From the NCBI GenBank assembly GCA_003641555.1, contig QNAT01000055.1:1-7423 (forward strand): a stretch of DNA of 7,423 nucleotides, written 5' to 3'. This document shows positions 1-5,965 of the stretch, piece after piece. This DNA is from Thermotoga sp. (lineage in GTDB: Bacteria > Thermotogota > Thermotogae > B3-G13). The translations under genes were made by a program, and so were the position numbers. The notes under the pieces were generated by a model. That model was not told where the DNA came from. It worked only from the letters and a program-made list of their open reading frames with translations, and ran no database searches. Position 1 is the first letter of the stretch. Every line of letters starts with the position of its first letter.

Positions 1-1
1 C

Positions 2-754
2 CCTCCCTGGAAATTGATGCAGGGCTTTGTAAATGCTGGATATAAAATATACTTCACAGAACTGATAGAAAAGAAGGCTTATTATATCATGGCAAGAGAG
101 TTAACGGAGGGAGAGGGAGAGAAAGCGTTCGAAAAGGCGCTGAAGATATTATACAATGCCCCTTCGAACAGCTTAAAGGCAATAAAATCAGCATATAAAA
201 AGGCAATGGATACCCTTAACAATGTTGAATATGATGAGAATAAAGAAACGTTGAAGATAGGTTTGATAGGTGAGGCATATATAATCATGGACCATGATAA
301 CAACCTGAATGTGGAGAAGAAACTGGCAAATCTTGGGGTAGATACTGATAGATCACTGAGAGTTACGAATTGGGCGTACGATAGGGTTATGCATCGCAAT
401 GAACACAAAAAGAAAATGTTAAAGATAAATGAAGGTTATCTGGATTACTTCATAGGAGGTGATGGACAGGAGAGTATAATGAACACAATACTCTATAAGG
501 AAAATGGATTCGATGGGGTCATTCATTTGCTTCCTTTCGGTTGCTTACCAGAAACAGTGGCAAAGCAGGTGTTGGCTACTGTTTCACACGATTATGATAT
601 ACCCGTACTGAGTCTCACCTTCGATGAGCAAACTGGAGAGGCTGGCATTGTAACGAGATTGGAGGCATTCGTGGACTTATTATGGCAGAGGAAAAAAGGA
701 AGGAAAGTTCAGGCAAGTGTACTTTCGAATAAGAAAGAAGAGGTTCCAGTATGA
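2..754 (+). CDS. HgdB/COG3581-like acyl-CoA dehydratase-related protein, C-terminal part (5' truncated)
   Basis: The frame is open to the left edge of the window (first codons read P-P-W-K), so the true start is upstream and only 250 C-terminal residues are seen. Possible TTG or ATG starts at 14-19 lie inside this continuous frame and are probably internal. The protein resembles the HgdB-like family around 2-hydroxyacyl-CoA dehydratases (COG3581/DUF2229 type). Recognisable parts are the segment KIGLIGEAYIIMD, the stretch IGGDGQESI, the motif HLLPFGCLPETVAKQ with a single Cys codon at 542-544, and the C-terminal block IPVLSLTFDEQTGEAG followed by VTRLEAFVDLL. In this family such cysteines can serve iron-sulfur clusters; that role here is inferred. 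It overlaps the activase gene by 4 bases (ATGA), which supports joint action with it: the activase would donate low-potential electrons to this component. The substrate is unknown. The last 20 or so residues are a basic, poorly conserved tail. Family assignment is fairly sure, but the enzymatic role is not. Confidence 0.8.
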   Translation, partial: PPWKLMQGFVNAGYKIYFTELIEKKAYYIMARELTEGEGEKAFEKALKILYNAPSNSLKAIKSAYKKAMDTLNNVEYDENKETLKIGLIGEAYIIMDHDNNLNVEKKLANLGVDTDRSLRVTNWAYDRVMHRNEHKKKMLKINEGYLDYFIGGDGQESIMNTILYKENGFDGVIHLLPFGCLPETVAKQVLATVSHDYDIPVLSLTFDEQTGEAGIVTRLEAFVDLLWQRKKGRKVQASVLSNKKEEVPV

Positions 755-1758
755 AGATGCTTTTAGGTATAGATGTTGGTTCGGTCAGTACTGATATAGC
801 AATTCTAAATGAAGAAGGAGATGTCCTAACTTCGAGATATCTTAGAACAAAGGGTAATCCTATAGAAGTGATAAAACGAGGTCTTGGTGAAATTGAGAAA
901 GAACTCAACGATAAAGGGATAGAACCTGATGTTGCAGCGGTGGGTACGACTGGAAGTGCGAGATACTTAGCAGGTGTAGTTGTAGGAGCCGATCTTGTGA
1001 AAAATGAGATCTCAGCTCATGCATTTGCTACTATACGTCAGGTGCCCGAGGTCAGAACCATCTTCGAGATAGGGGGACAGGATTCGAAGATCATATTGAT
1101 CAGAGATAAGATCGTGATCGACTTTGGAATGAACAGTGTTTGTGCCGCAGGAACAGGTTCTTTCCTGGATCATCAGGCGGAGAGATTGGGAATAGATATA
1201 ACGAAATTTGGTGATTATTCACTGAAGGCAGATAACCCTGTTAGAATAGCAGGGAGATGCACGGTCTTTGCAGAATCGGATATGATCCACAAGCAGCAGA
1301 TGGGAGCATCCACTGAGGATATAATAGGTGGATTATGTGAGGCGCTTGTCAGAAACTATTTGAACAACGTGGCCAGGGGTAAAGAGTTATTACCTCCATT
1401 CGTATTTCAAGGTGGTGTTTCAGAAAATATTGGCATAAAAAAGGCTTTTGAGAAAACTTTGAATCATGAGGTTATTATCCCAAAGAATAACAAAATAATG
1501 GGCGCTATAGGTGCTGCTCTTCTGGCAAAACATGATATAGAAAAAAATCCGAGAGAAGCGGCATTCAAAGGATTCAGAGTGGCAAGAACGAACTACAAAA
1601 CCCGTACGTTTTATTGCAATGCCTGTCCAAATAATTGCGAGGTATACGAAATAAAAGAAGGTAACAAAGTGATAGCAAGATGGGGAGATATATGTGGAAG
1701 GTGGAGTGAAGGTTTAAAAAGGATGAAAAAAGTAAAGGTGAATAAGGTTGATCCATGA
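751..1758 (+). CDS. acyl-CoA dehydratase activase (BadF/BadG/BcrA/BcrD ATPase family) with C-terminal Cys motif
   Basis: This is a 335-residue ASKHA-fold ATPase. Activators of this family hydrolyse ATP to inject one electron into a 2-hydroxyacyl-CoA dehydratase or benzoyl-CoA reductase-type partner. Visible motifs are the phosphate loop GIDVGSVSTD (residues 6-15), GTTGSAR (65-71), EIGGQDSK (106-113) and GGVSENIG (221-228). Cys131 in NSVCAAGTGSF and Cys170 in GRCTVFAESDMIHK match the two cysteines through which the homodimer of characterised activators holds one [4Fe-4S] cluster. Classical activators are about 260-270 residues. This one has an extra tail with Cys289, Cys292, Cys296 and Cys315 (CxxCxxxC...C), like the Cys-rich linker of long activase fusion proteins. 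The ATG at 751 overlaps the upstream stop, with AAGAAGAGG about seven bases before it. A second ATG two codons later is possible. The upstream HgdB-like gene is the likely partner. The physiological substrate cannot be read from the sequence. Confidence 0.92.
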   Translation: MKMLLGIDVGSVSTDIAILNEEGDVLTSRYLRTKGNPIEVIKRGLGEIEKELNDKGIEPDVAAVGTTGSARYLAGVVVGADLVKNEISAHAFATIRQVPEVRTIFEIGGQDSKIILIRDKIVIDFGMNSVCAAGTGSFLDHQAERLGIDITKFGDYSLKADNPVRIAGRCTVFAESDMIHKQQMGASTEDIIGGLCEALVRNYLNNVARGKELLPPFVFQGGVSENIGIKKAFEKTLNHEVIIPKNNKIMGAIGAALLAKHDIEKNPREAAFKGFRVARTNYKTRTFYCNACPNNCEVYEIKEGNKVIARWGDICGRWSEGLKRMKKVKVNKVDP

Positions 1759-2006
1759 GAGTGGATAAATTTTTAAAAGTATCGAGAATAGTTAAAAGAA
1801 GAACTGTGGCACAGAAATTGGCAGATAATCAGAGGGTTATAAGAAATGGTGTATATTTGAAACCTGGTACACAAGTGAAAGTCGGAGATGCATTGGAAAT
1901 ACACTTTGGTGAAAAGGTTATGAAGATAGAAATAATAGAGATCCCAAATGGTAATGTACCTGCTAACAAGGCATCAACACTCTATCGAGTGATTACTCAG
2001 GGTTAA
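1755..2006 (+). CDS. rqcP: S4-domain RNA-binding protein, RqcP/YabO-like
   Basis: This 83-residue protein consists almost entirely of an S4 RNA-binding domain. It begins MRVDKFLKVSRIVKRRTVAQ, the diagnostic N-terminus of the RqcP/YabO group, with Arg2, Asp4 and the Arg15-Arg16 pair at family-typical places. GVYLKPGTQVKVGDALEIHF forms the second half of the fold. Its length matches Bacillus RqcP (about 86). RqcP is known to hold peptidyl-tRNA on obstructed 50S subunits so that RqcH can add C-terminal alanine tails. Heat-shock protein Hsp15 is a related alternative. The ATG at 1755 overlaps the activase stop (ATGA), with AAGG about seven bases upstream, so translation is probably coupled to the activase. 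That neighbour is odd, because RqcP genes are more familiar beside division, DNA-repair or translation genes. No rqcH is in the window, so the RQC role rests on sequence resemblance only. Confidence 0.85.
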   Translation: MRVDKFLKVSRIVKRRTVAQKLADNQRVIRNGVYLKPGTQVKVGDALEIHFGEKVMKIEIIEIPNGNVPANKASTLYRVITQG

Positions 2007-2021
2007 AAGGGGTGAGATACA

Positions 2022-2462
2022 ATGCGTGTAGCAATACCATCACATGAATATAAGGAGATGGAAAGTGAAATAAGCGATAATTTGGGTAATGCAGAAGTCT
2101 TTGTAATACTTGATGTTAGAGATGGAAAGGTGAGAAATGTCAACTCCCTGGAGTCCTTATATGCCAAACATGGATCTCCAGGAGATATACCTCACTTCCT
2201 TAAGGTAAATGAAGTAAAGTCATTGATCGTGAAGAGTATAAATCCAAGAATGATCCCTGCGTTCAAAAGAAATGGGATAACGGTTTACAGTAGTGAAGAT
2301 AACACTGTTCAGGAGTGTGTAGACAAATTGTTGAAGGATGAACTCGTCCTTGCTTCCATTAATCCAAGACGTCGTACGAGCGAGATACCTATAAAAAAAC
2401 CTCCATATCACGGTATACCTGGAAAGGATAGAACTGGATATCACAATTTTGGAGACAGATGA
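2022..2462 (+). CDS. NifX/NifB-type dinitrogenase iron-molybdenum cofactor domain protein
   Basis: This is a 146-residue protein. Residues 1-109 fit the small alpha/beta fold of the dinitrogenase iron-molybdenum cofactor (NifX/NifY/NifB C-terminal, MTH1175-like) family. Signs are the start MRVAIPSHE, the SEISDNLGNAEVFVILDV segment (family usual: S..FGRA.YF.I.D), the K-x-N-E-V-K-S-L-I-V strand, INPRMIPAFKRNGITVYSS, and the final helix with TVQECVDKLLKDEL. Nitrogenase-linked members bind iron-molybdenum precursor clusters. Stand-alone members like this are widespread in anaerobes and mostly uncharacterised, so nitrogen fixation should not be inferred. The last 30 or so residues form an unusual basic, Pro/Gly-rich tail (RRRTSEIPIKKPPYHGIPG). 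The ATG at 2022 has a strong AAAGGGGTGA ribosome-binding site at 2006-2015. Fifteen bases separate it from rqcP, so it is probably in the same operon. Its closeness to an iron-sulfur activase suggests a metal-cluster connection, which is inference. Confidence 0.8.
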   Translation: MRVAIPSHEYKEMESEISDNLGNAEVFVILDVRDGKVRNVNSLESLYAKHGSPGDIPHFLKVNEVKSLIVKSINPRMIPAFKRNGITVYSSEDNTVQECVDKLLKDELVLASINPRRRTSEIPIKKPPYHGIPGKDRTGYHNFGDR

Positions 2463-2543
2463 AGTTATTTAGCCACGAATTAACATAAATGGACATGAAT
2501 GAAAATCCGTAAGTGATTGTATTACACTTGTTGCGGTGGGAAT

Positions 2544-2554
2544 AGAAAGGAGAT
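2544..2554 (+). promoter_or_regulatory. ribosome-binding site fixing the gatA start
   Basis: GAAAGGAG lies six bases before the ATG at 2559. This near-perfect Shine-Dalgarno sequence selects that ATG over an in-frame upstream TTG at 2517, whose extra 14 residues (with Cys-Cys and Gly-Gly) look non-coding. I see no convincing -10/-35 pair in the 96-base gap 2463-2558. There is only a weak 5-bp inverted repeat, AAGTG/CACTT, at 2511-2529. Confidence 0.75.
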
Positions 2555-2558
2555 AGAA

Positions 2559-4001
2559 ATGAAGATACATGAGATGACATACTCTGAGATAGAAGCTAAT
2601 GTATCAAAAGGCCTTATAAAACCCGATGAAGTTTTGGATGCATTTTATAATAGGATAGCGAGAGTAGAAGATAAAGTAAAGGCATTCATAAAAATCTATG
2701 AAAGGGAAGAGCAATTCGGCACAACACCCAGGGTGATAGCGATAAAGGATAACATGCTCATTAAAGGGAAGAAGACAACCTGTGCCTCTAAGATTCTCAG
2801 AAATTTTGTAGCCCCTTATGATGCCACTGTTATCAAAAAACTAAAGGAAAATAGCTTTTACATAATAGGAAAGACCAATATGGATGAGTTTGCAATGGGA
2901 TCATCAACAGAGAATTCTGCATTTTTCCCAACGCATAACCCATGGTCTCTTTCTAAAGTTCCAGGTGGATCAAGTGGCGGTTCTGCCGCCGCTGTAGCCG
3001 CAGGAGAATGCCCATTAGCACTCGGTTCTGATACAGGAGGCTCTATAAGGCAGCCTGCTGCATTTTGTGGTGTTGTTGGCTTTAAACCCACATATGGCCT
3101 TGTATCACGGTATGGTTTGGTTGCCTTTGGTTCTTCTCTCGATCAGATAGGGGGATTTGGAAGAAGCGTAGAAGACGTAGCGAAACTTTCTAACATAATA
3201 TCTGGTAAAGAAAATTTAGATTCGACAAGTCTGGACTATTCTATGGGGGACTTCACAAAATTACTTAGCAGACCGATAAAAGGTCTTAAGTTAGCCCTTC
3301 CGAAAGAATTCATATCGGATGCCCTGGACAACGCTATAAAAGGAAAGATCACAAAAATCATCAAGATGCTCGAAAGCGAAGGAGTCGTTGTAGAAGAGGT
3401 CTCTATGAAAACAATAGATTATGCAGTTTCTATTTATTATATCATAGCTCCTGCAGAAGCAAGCTCAAATCTATCTCGATATGATGGTGTGAGATATGGC
3501 TTGAGCAAAAGTGATGCATCTTTGAAACATCAATATATGAAGACGAGAGATGCGGGCTTCGGCACCGAAGTCAAGAGAAGGATAATGATAGGTACGTTCA
3601 CCTTGAGTGCAGGTTATTATGAAGCTTATTTCGAGAAGGCACAAAGAGCCCGAGCAAAACTGATAAAAGAATTCAACGATATCTTTTCAAAATATGATTT
3701 CATAATAGGTCCAACTACTCCAACTGTAGCCTTTGGGATAGGAGAAAAGGTAGAGAACCCATTACAGATGTATCTACAGGATATTTACACCATCCCGGCT
3801 AATTTAACCGGTATTCCTTCTATAAGCCTTCCCATTGGTACAGCTGAGGGATTACCGATAGGCATGCAAATAATGGGAAATAGATTCAAGGATGCAGAGG
3901 TCTTAAATCTGGCATACGCTATTGAACGGATGGCAAATTTTGATTATACAGGAGGTATGAAGAAATTAGATAAGGAATTGGGTGATAAGTATGGCAAGTG
4001 A
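2559..4001 (+). CDS. gatA: Asp-tRNA(Asn)/Glu-tRNA(Gln) amidotransferase subunit A
   Basis: GatA is the glutaminase subunit of the GatCAB complex. It releases ammonia from glutamine for transamidation of mischarged Glu-tRNA(Gln) and/or Asp-tRNA(Asn) in the cytoplasm. The protein is 480 residues from the chosen ATG, near the family's 485. The amidase-signature triad is complete: Lys63 in IAIKDNM, Ser138 in VPGGSSGGSAAA, and nucleophile Ser162 in GSDTGGSIRQPAAFCG. The spacings of 75 and 24 residues match characterised GatA. The usual GatA blocks TNMDEFAMGSSTENSAF, FKPTYGLVSRYGLVAFGSSL and ANLTGIPSISLPIG follow. One oddity is the segment between KAFIKIYEREEQ and VIAIKDN (about residues 41-63). 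It is roughly 16 residues shorter than in Bacillus or Staphylococcus GatA, lacking the usual helix and 'L.G.P' lead-in. gatC, which often precedes gatA, is absent here; the upstream neighbour is the NifX-type gene. It overlaps gatB by 11 bases. Identification is secure. Confidence 0.97.
   Translation: MKIHEMTYSEIEANVSKGLIKPDEVLDAFYNRIARVEDKVKAFIKIYEREEQFGTTPRVIAIKDNMLIKGKKTTCASKILRNFVAPYDATVIKKLKENSFYIIGKTNMDEFAMGSSTENSAFFPTHNPWSLSKVPGGSSGGSAAAVAAGECPLALGSDTGGSIRQPAAFCGVVGFKPTYGLVSRYGLVAFGSSLDQIGGFGRSVEDVAKLSNIISGKENLDSTSLDYSMGDFTKLLSRPIKGLKLALPKEFISDALDNAIKGKITKIIKMLESEGVVVEEVSMKTIDYAVSIYYIIAPAEASSNLSRYDGVRYGLSKSDASLKHQYMKTRDAGFGTEVKRRIMIGTFTLSAGYYEAYFEKAQRARAKLIKEFNDIFSKYDFIIGPTTPTVAFGIGEKVENPLQMYLQDIYTIPANLTGIPSISLPIGTAEGLPIGMQIMGNRFKDAEVLNLAYAIERMANFDYTGGMKKLDKELGDKYGK
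3980..3985 (+). promoter_or_regulatory. ribosome-binding site for gatB inside the 3' end of gatA
   Basis: GGGTGA sits five bases before the ATG at 3991. A weaker AAGGAA lies at 3972-3977. This favours the ATG at 3991 over the in-frame GTG at 3982, and gives an 11-base gatA/gatB overlap suited to translational coupling. Confidence 0.6.
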
Positions 4002-5448
4002 ATACGAGATCGTAATTGGGCTGGAAATCCATGCTCAGTTGTTGACGAGGACAAAGATGTTTTGTGGTTGTTCTACTGAATACGCTTTCAATGAGCCTAA
4101 TACGAATGTCTGTCCCGTATGCATGGGCATGCCAGGGGCATTACCCATTACAAATGAAGAAGCCATTAGATTTGGAGTAAAAGCTGCCTTAGCCATCAAC
4201 TGTCACGTAAATCTTTATTCCAGATTCGATAGAAAGAATTATTTCTATCCGGATCTCCCCAAGGGATATCAGATAACCCAATACAAATATCCATTAGCAG
4301 AGCATGGTTACTTAACAATAGAAACCTCCACAGGCGAAAAGAAGATCAGGATACGCAGATTACATCTCGAGGAAGATGCTGGAAAATTGATGCACCAGGC
4401 AGATAAGATAGATACTGCTGAGTATTCCCTTGTTGATTTGAACCGAGCAGGGGTTCCCCTTGCAGAAATCGTTACAGAACCTGATATGTCCTCTCCACAG
4501 GAGGCAAAGATATTCATGGAAAAACTGAGAAACATTCTTCGATACACTGAAGTGTGTAATGGAAATCTTGAGGAAGGTTCTCTTAGATGTGATGCAAATA
4601 TATCTCTTCGTGACCCGGAAACAGGTAATGTCACTCCTCGCGTAGAGGTTAAAAACATAAATTCCTTCAAATTTGTTGAACGTGCCCTTGAGTATGAAGC
4701 AAGCAGGTTAAAGGGATATTTTGAAGGAGATAAAGATGTAATTCGTGAAACTCGCGGTTGGGATTCAAAGTTACAGAAAACAATATCCCAGAGAAGCAAA
4801 GAAGAAGAAAATGATTATCGTTATTTTCCTGAACCAGATATTCCCCCCGTTGTTTTAACGAGTGAATATATCGAGAATGCAAGAAAAGAACTTCCTGAGC
4901 TCCCCGATGCTAAGAAGAAAAGGTTTGTGCAAACATATAACATACCAGAATATGATGCCTCTATCCTCGTTTCGACTAAGGAACTCGCTGCATTTTTCGA
5001 AGAGTGCTGCGCTAATTACGATAAACCCAAGGAAGTCAGCAACTGGATAATGACTGAAGTACTCAAGGAATTGAAAGACAGAGAAATCGAAATAAACGAT
5101 GCTAAAGTGACGCCAAAACATCTCATTGGATTACTCACTGAAATAGACAGGGGGATGATCTCCAAAAGTGCGGCAAAATCAGTATTAGCAAAGGCATTTG
5201 AAACAGGGATGATGCCAGGGGAGATCATAGAGAAGGAAGGATTAAAACAGATCAGTAATACAGATGAAATACAGAAGATCGTAGAAAAGGTAATCGAAGA
5301 AAATCCTAAGGTCGTGGCACAATACAAGGGAGGTAAAACAAAAGCGATAACGTTTTTCATAGGTCAAGTAATGAAAGCGATGAGAGGAAAGGCAAATCCT
5401 AAGATAGTCAATCAGTTGGTAAAAGAAATCCTGGATAAGCCAAAGTAA
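3991..5448 (+). CDS. gatB: Asp-tRNA(Asn)/Glu-tRNA(Gln) amidotransferase subunit B
   Basis: GatB is the ATP-dependent kinase/transamidase subunit. It phosphorylates the misacylated Glu or Asp on the tRNA and uses the ammonia channelled from GatA. The protein is 485 residues, slightly above the usual 475-480. The N-terminal catalytic cradle starts YEIVIGLEIHAQL. A CxC...CxxC zinc-type site follows (Cys25, Cys27, Cys41, Cys44 in MFCGCS and NVCPVCMGMPGA). Other family blocks are FDRKNYFYPDLPKGYQI, LHLEEDAGK, RAGVPLAEIVTEPDM, GSLRCDANISLR, VEVKNINSFKFVERAL and YRYFPEPDIPPV. The C-terminal 110 or so residues form the helical domain and YqeY-like tail, ending in a Lys-rich helix after MRGKANPKIV. 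The start at 3991 is chosen for the GGTGA site and the family N-terminus. It is the last gene of the plus-strand run and is followed by tandem terminators. Nothing appears truncated or mutated. Confidence 0.97.
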   Translation: MASEYEIVIGLEIHAQLLTRTKMFCGCSTEYAFNEPNTNVCPVCMGMPGALPITNEEAIRFGVKAALAINCHVNLYSRFDRKNYFYPDLPKGYQITQYKYPLAEHGYLTIETSTGEKKIRIRRLHLEEDAGKLMHQADKIDTAEYSLVDLNRAGVPLAEIVTEPDMSSPQEAKIFMEKLRNILRYTEVCNGNLEEGSLRCDANISLRDPETGNVTPRVEVKNINSFKFVERALEYEASRLKGYFEGDKDVIRETRGWDSKLQKTISQRSKEEENDYRYFPEPDIPPVVLTSEYIENARKELPELPDAKKKRFVQTYNIPEYDASILVSTKELAAFFEECCANYDKPKEVSNWIMTEVLKELKDREIEINDAKVTPKHLIGLLTEIDRGMISKSAAKSVLAKAFETGMMPGEIIEKEGLKQISNTDEIQKIVEKVIEENPKVVAQYKGGKTKAITFFIGQVMKAMRGKANPKIVNQLVKEILDKPK

Positions 5449-5490
5449 ATCCTATTTTCCCCCTGAGAAAGTTTATATTGTTATTTCGTA

Positions 5491-5520
5491 CGGGCAGGAT
5501 TTTATATCCTGTCCGATTTT
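5491..5520 (+). terminator. hairpin terminator after gatB (first of two)
   Basis: A 10-bp stem pairs CGGGCAGGAT (5491-5500) with ATCCTGTCCG (5506-5515), with one G-U pair and a TTTAT loop. It is followed by ATTTTG. It lies 42 bases after the gatB stop and fits a rho-independent terminator with a short U tract. Confidence 0.75.
5492..5518 (+). repeat. copy A of a diverged intergenic repeat (27 bases)
   Basis: GGGCAGGATTTTATATCC followed by TGTCCGATT aligns to 5664-5693 with 25 of 27 bases identical and three single-base gaps, counted by eye. Copy A is also the first gatB terminator stem. Confidence 0.5.
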
Positions 5521-5526
5521 GTATTA

Positions 5527-5575
5527 CAATGAATGACCCTGTAGCAAACCATAGGGTCATTCATTGTTTTCTTTT
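5527..5575 (+). terminator. strong rho-independent terminator (second of two)
   Basis: A perfect 14-bp inverted repeat pairs CAATGAATGACCCT (5527-5540) with AGGGTCATTCATTG (5553-5566) across a 12-base loop. TTTTCTTTT follows directly at 5567-5575. This is the stronger of the tandem pair ending the gatAB transcript. Confidence 0.85.
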
Positions 5576-5663
5576 GAACTGTAATCAAAACAAAAGAAAT
5601 GAACATGATATAGGGGTATTTGAAAACAGAATGTTAAAATACGATCGTTTCAAAAAGATCGTG

Positions 5664-5693
5664 GGGCCTGGTTTTTATAGTCCCTGTCCGATT
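5664..5693 (+). repeat. copy B of a diverged intergenic repeat (30 bases)
   Basis: GGGCCTGGTTTTTATAGTCC followed by CTGTCCGATT is the second copy of the sequence at 5492-5518. The three inserted bases and two substitutions spoil the stem, so it looks like a decayed terminator hairpin. It runs straight into the hairpin at 5691-5707. Confidence 0.5.
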
Positions 5694-5716
5694 CACCGAA
5701 GGTGAATGATTTTCTT
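5691..5716 (+). terminator. terminator-like hairpin with T-rich tail
   Basis: ATTCACC (5691-5697) pairs with GGTGAAT (5701-5707) over a GAA loop. GATTTTCTTTTTA follows. The T tract is on the plus strand, so it would end plus-strand transcripts. No gene that it would serve is seen between it and the tandem terminators about 120 bases upstream. Confidence 0.5.
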
Positions 5717-5736
5717 TTTAGAGTGAGATTGGTATA

Positions 5737-5872
5737 TCATACGATCTCTTCTTTTACATATTTCTCGATGTAAGGGCTTATGAATTCTGGAGTGAGCAAA
5801 TCGATCTTCGTTTTAAGTAGGCTTTCGATGTACCTCTCAGATATCGCCTTCCTCGAGGTAGACTATGGCATA
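5737..5872 (-). pseudogene. frameshifted C-terminal coding remnant, family not recognised
   Basis: Read on the minus strand, bases 5862-5740 give 41 open codons ending at a TGA (5739-5737). The product is strongly protein-like: AISERYIESLLKTKIDLL then TPEFISPYIEKYVKEEIV, an amphipathic, Glu/Lys/Ile-rich helical sequence. No usable start codon precedes it, and the frame is closed by TAG at 5865-5863. In the adjacent frame, bases 5872-5840 read YAIVYLEEGDI before a stop. Joining the two frames near 5840-5846 gives a smooth sequence ...YLEEGD-ISERYIESLL.... This suggests a decayed gene end with one frameshift and further loss upstream, where TAA lies at 5875-5873. It lies past the hairpin that ends the barrel gene, on the same strand. 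It could instead be chance open sequence. I do not recognise the family. Confidence 0.35.
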
Positions 5873-5899
5873 TTACTTGCTCATTCAGGGAAAGAATAA

Positions 5900-5927
5900 C
5901 GAACGTCCCATCAAAAAGATGGGACGT
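5900..5927 (-). terminator. hairpin terminator of the beta-barrel gene (minus strand)
   Basis: A perfect 10-bp stem pairs ACGTCCCATC (5903-5912) with GATGGGACGT (5918-5927), with a five-base loop. On the minus strand it is followed by a moderately U-rich stretch (TCGTTATTCTTT). It lies about 38 bases beyond the stop of the outer-membrane protein gene. The tail is imperfect, so efficiency is uncertain. Confidence 0.7.
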
Positions 5928-5965
5928 CAAAAACACATCAGAAGATCGGCCTTTATGCGCTCTCG

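Larger units (their letters stand above)
5449..5965. other. 517-base convergent intergenic region
   Basis: This gap between the 3' ends of gatB (plus strand) and the beta-barrel gene (minus strand) holds no intact gene that I can support. It contains two hairpins straight after gatB, a 9-bp A/T-rich inverted repeat at 5568-5599 (TTTCTTTTG/CAAAAGAAA), a 6-bp repeat at 5641-5662 (ACGATC/GATCGT) and a diverged copy of the first hairpin at 5664-5693. Beyond these lie a third hairpin with a T-rich tail, a frameshifted coding remnant on the minus strand, and a minus-strand hairpin terminator. A plus-strand open frame across 5478-5705 runs through these hairpins, lacks a ribosome-binding site and has no family resemblance, so it is not called. 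Confidence 0.7.

Noticed and set aside
2022..2462. Evidence for a nitrogen-fixation locus
   Set aside because: Only one NifX-type domain protein is present, with no nitrogenase structural or NifB radical-SAM gene; such stand-alone proteins are common in non-fixing anaerobes.
2528..2540. 13-base direct match TTGTTGCGGTGGG with bases 6898-6910
   Set aside because: About one match of this length is expected by chance in a window this size, and flanking bases do not extend it.
2517..2558. Upstream TTG start extending GatA by 14 residues
   Set aside because: The extension includes the Shine-Dalgarno sequence itself, and its residues do not resemble a GatA N-terminus; the ATG at 2559 is well placed.
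4308..4799. 163-codon minus-strand open frame
   Set aside because: It is a shadow of gatB, which is highly conserved in the other strand throughout this stretch.
5527..5566. Perfect 14-bp inverted repeat considered as a mobile-element end or CRISPR-like repeat
   Set aside because: There is a single copy, no transposase or target duplication is nearby, and its position and T tail fit a terminator after gatB.
5478..5705. 75-codon plus-strand open frame after gatB
   Set aside because: It runs through two terminator hairpins and a diverged repeat, has no ribosome-binding site, and its product has no protein-like pattern.
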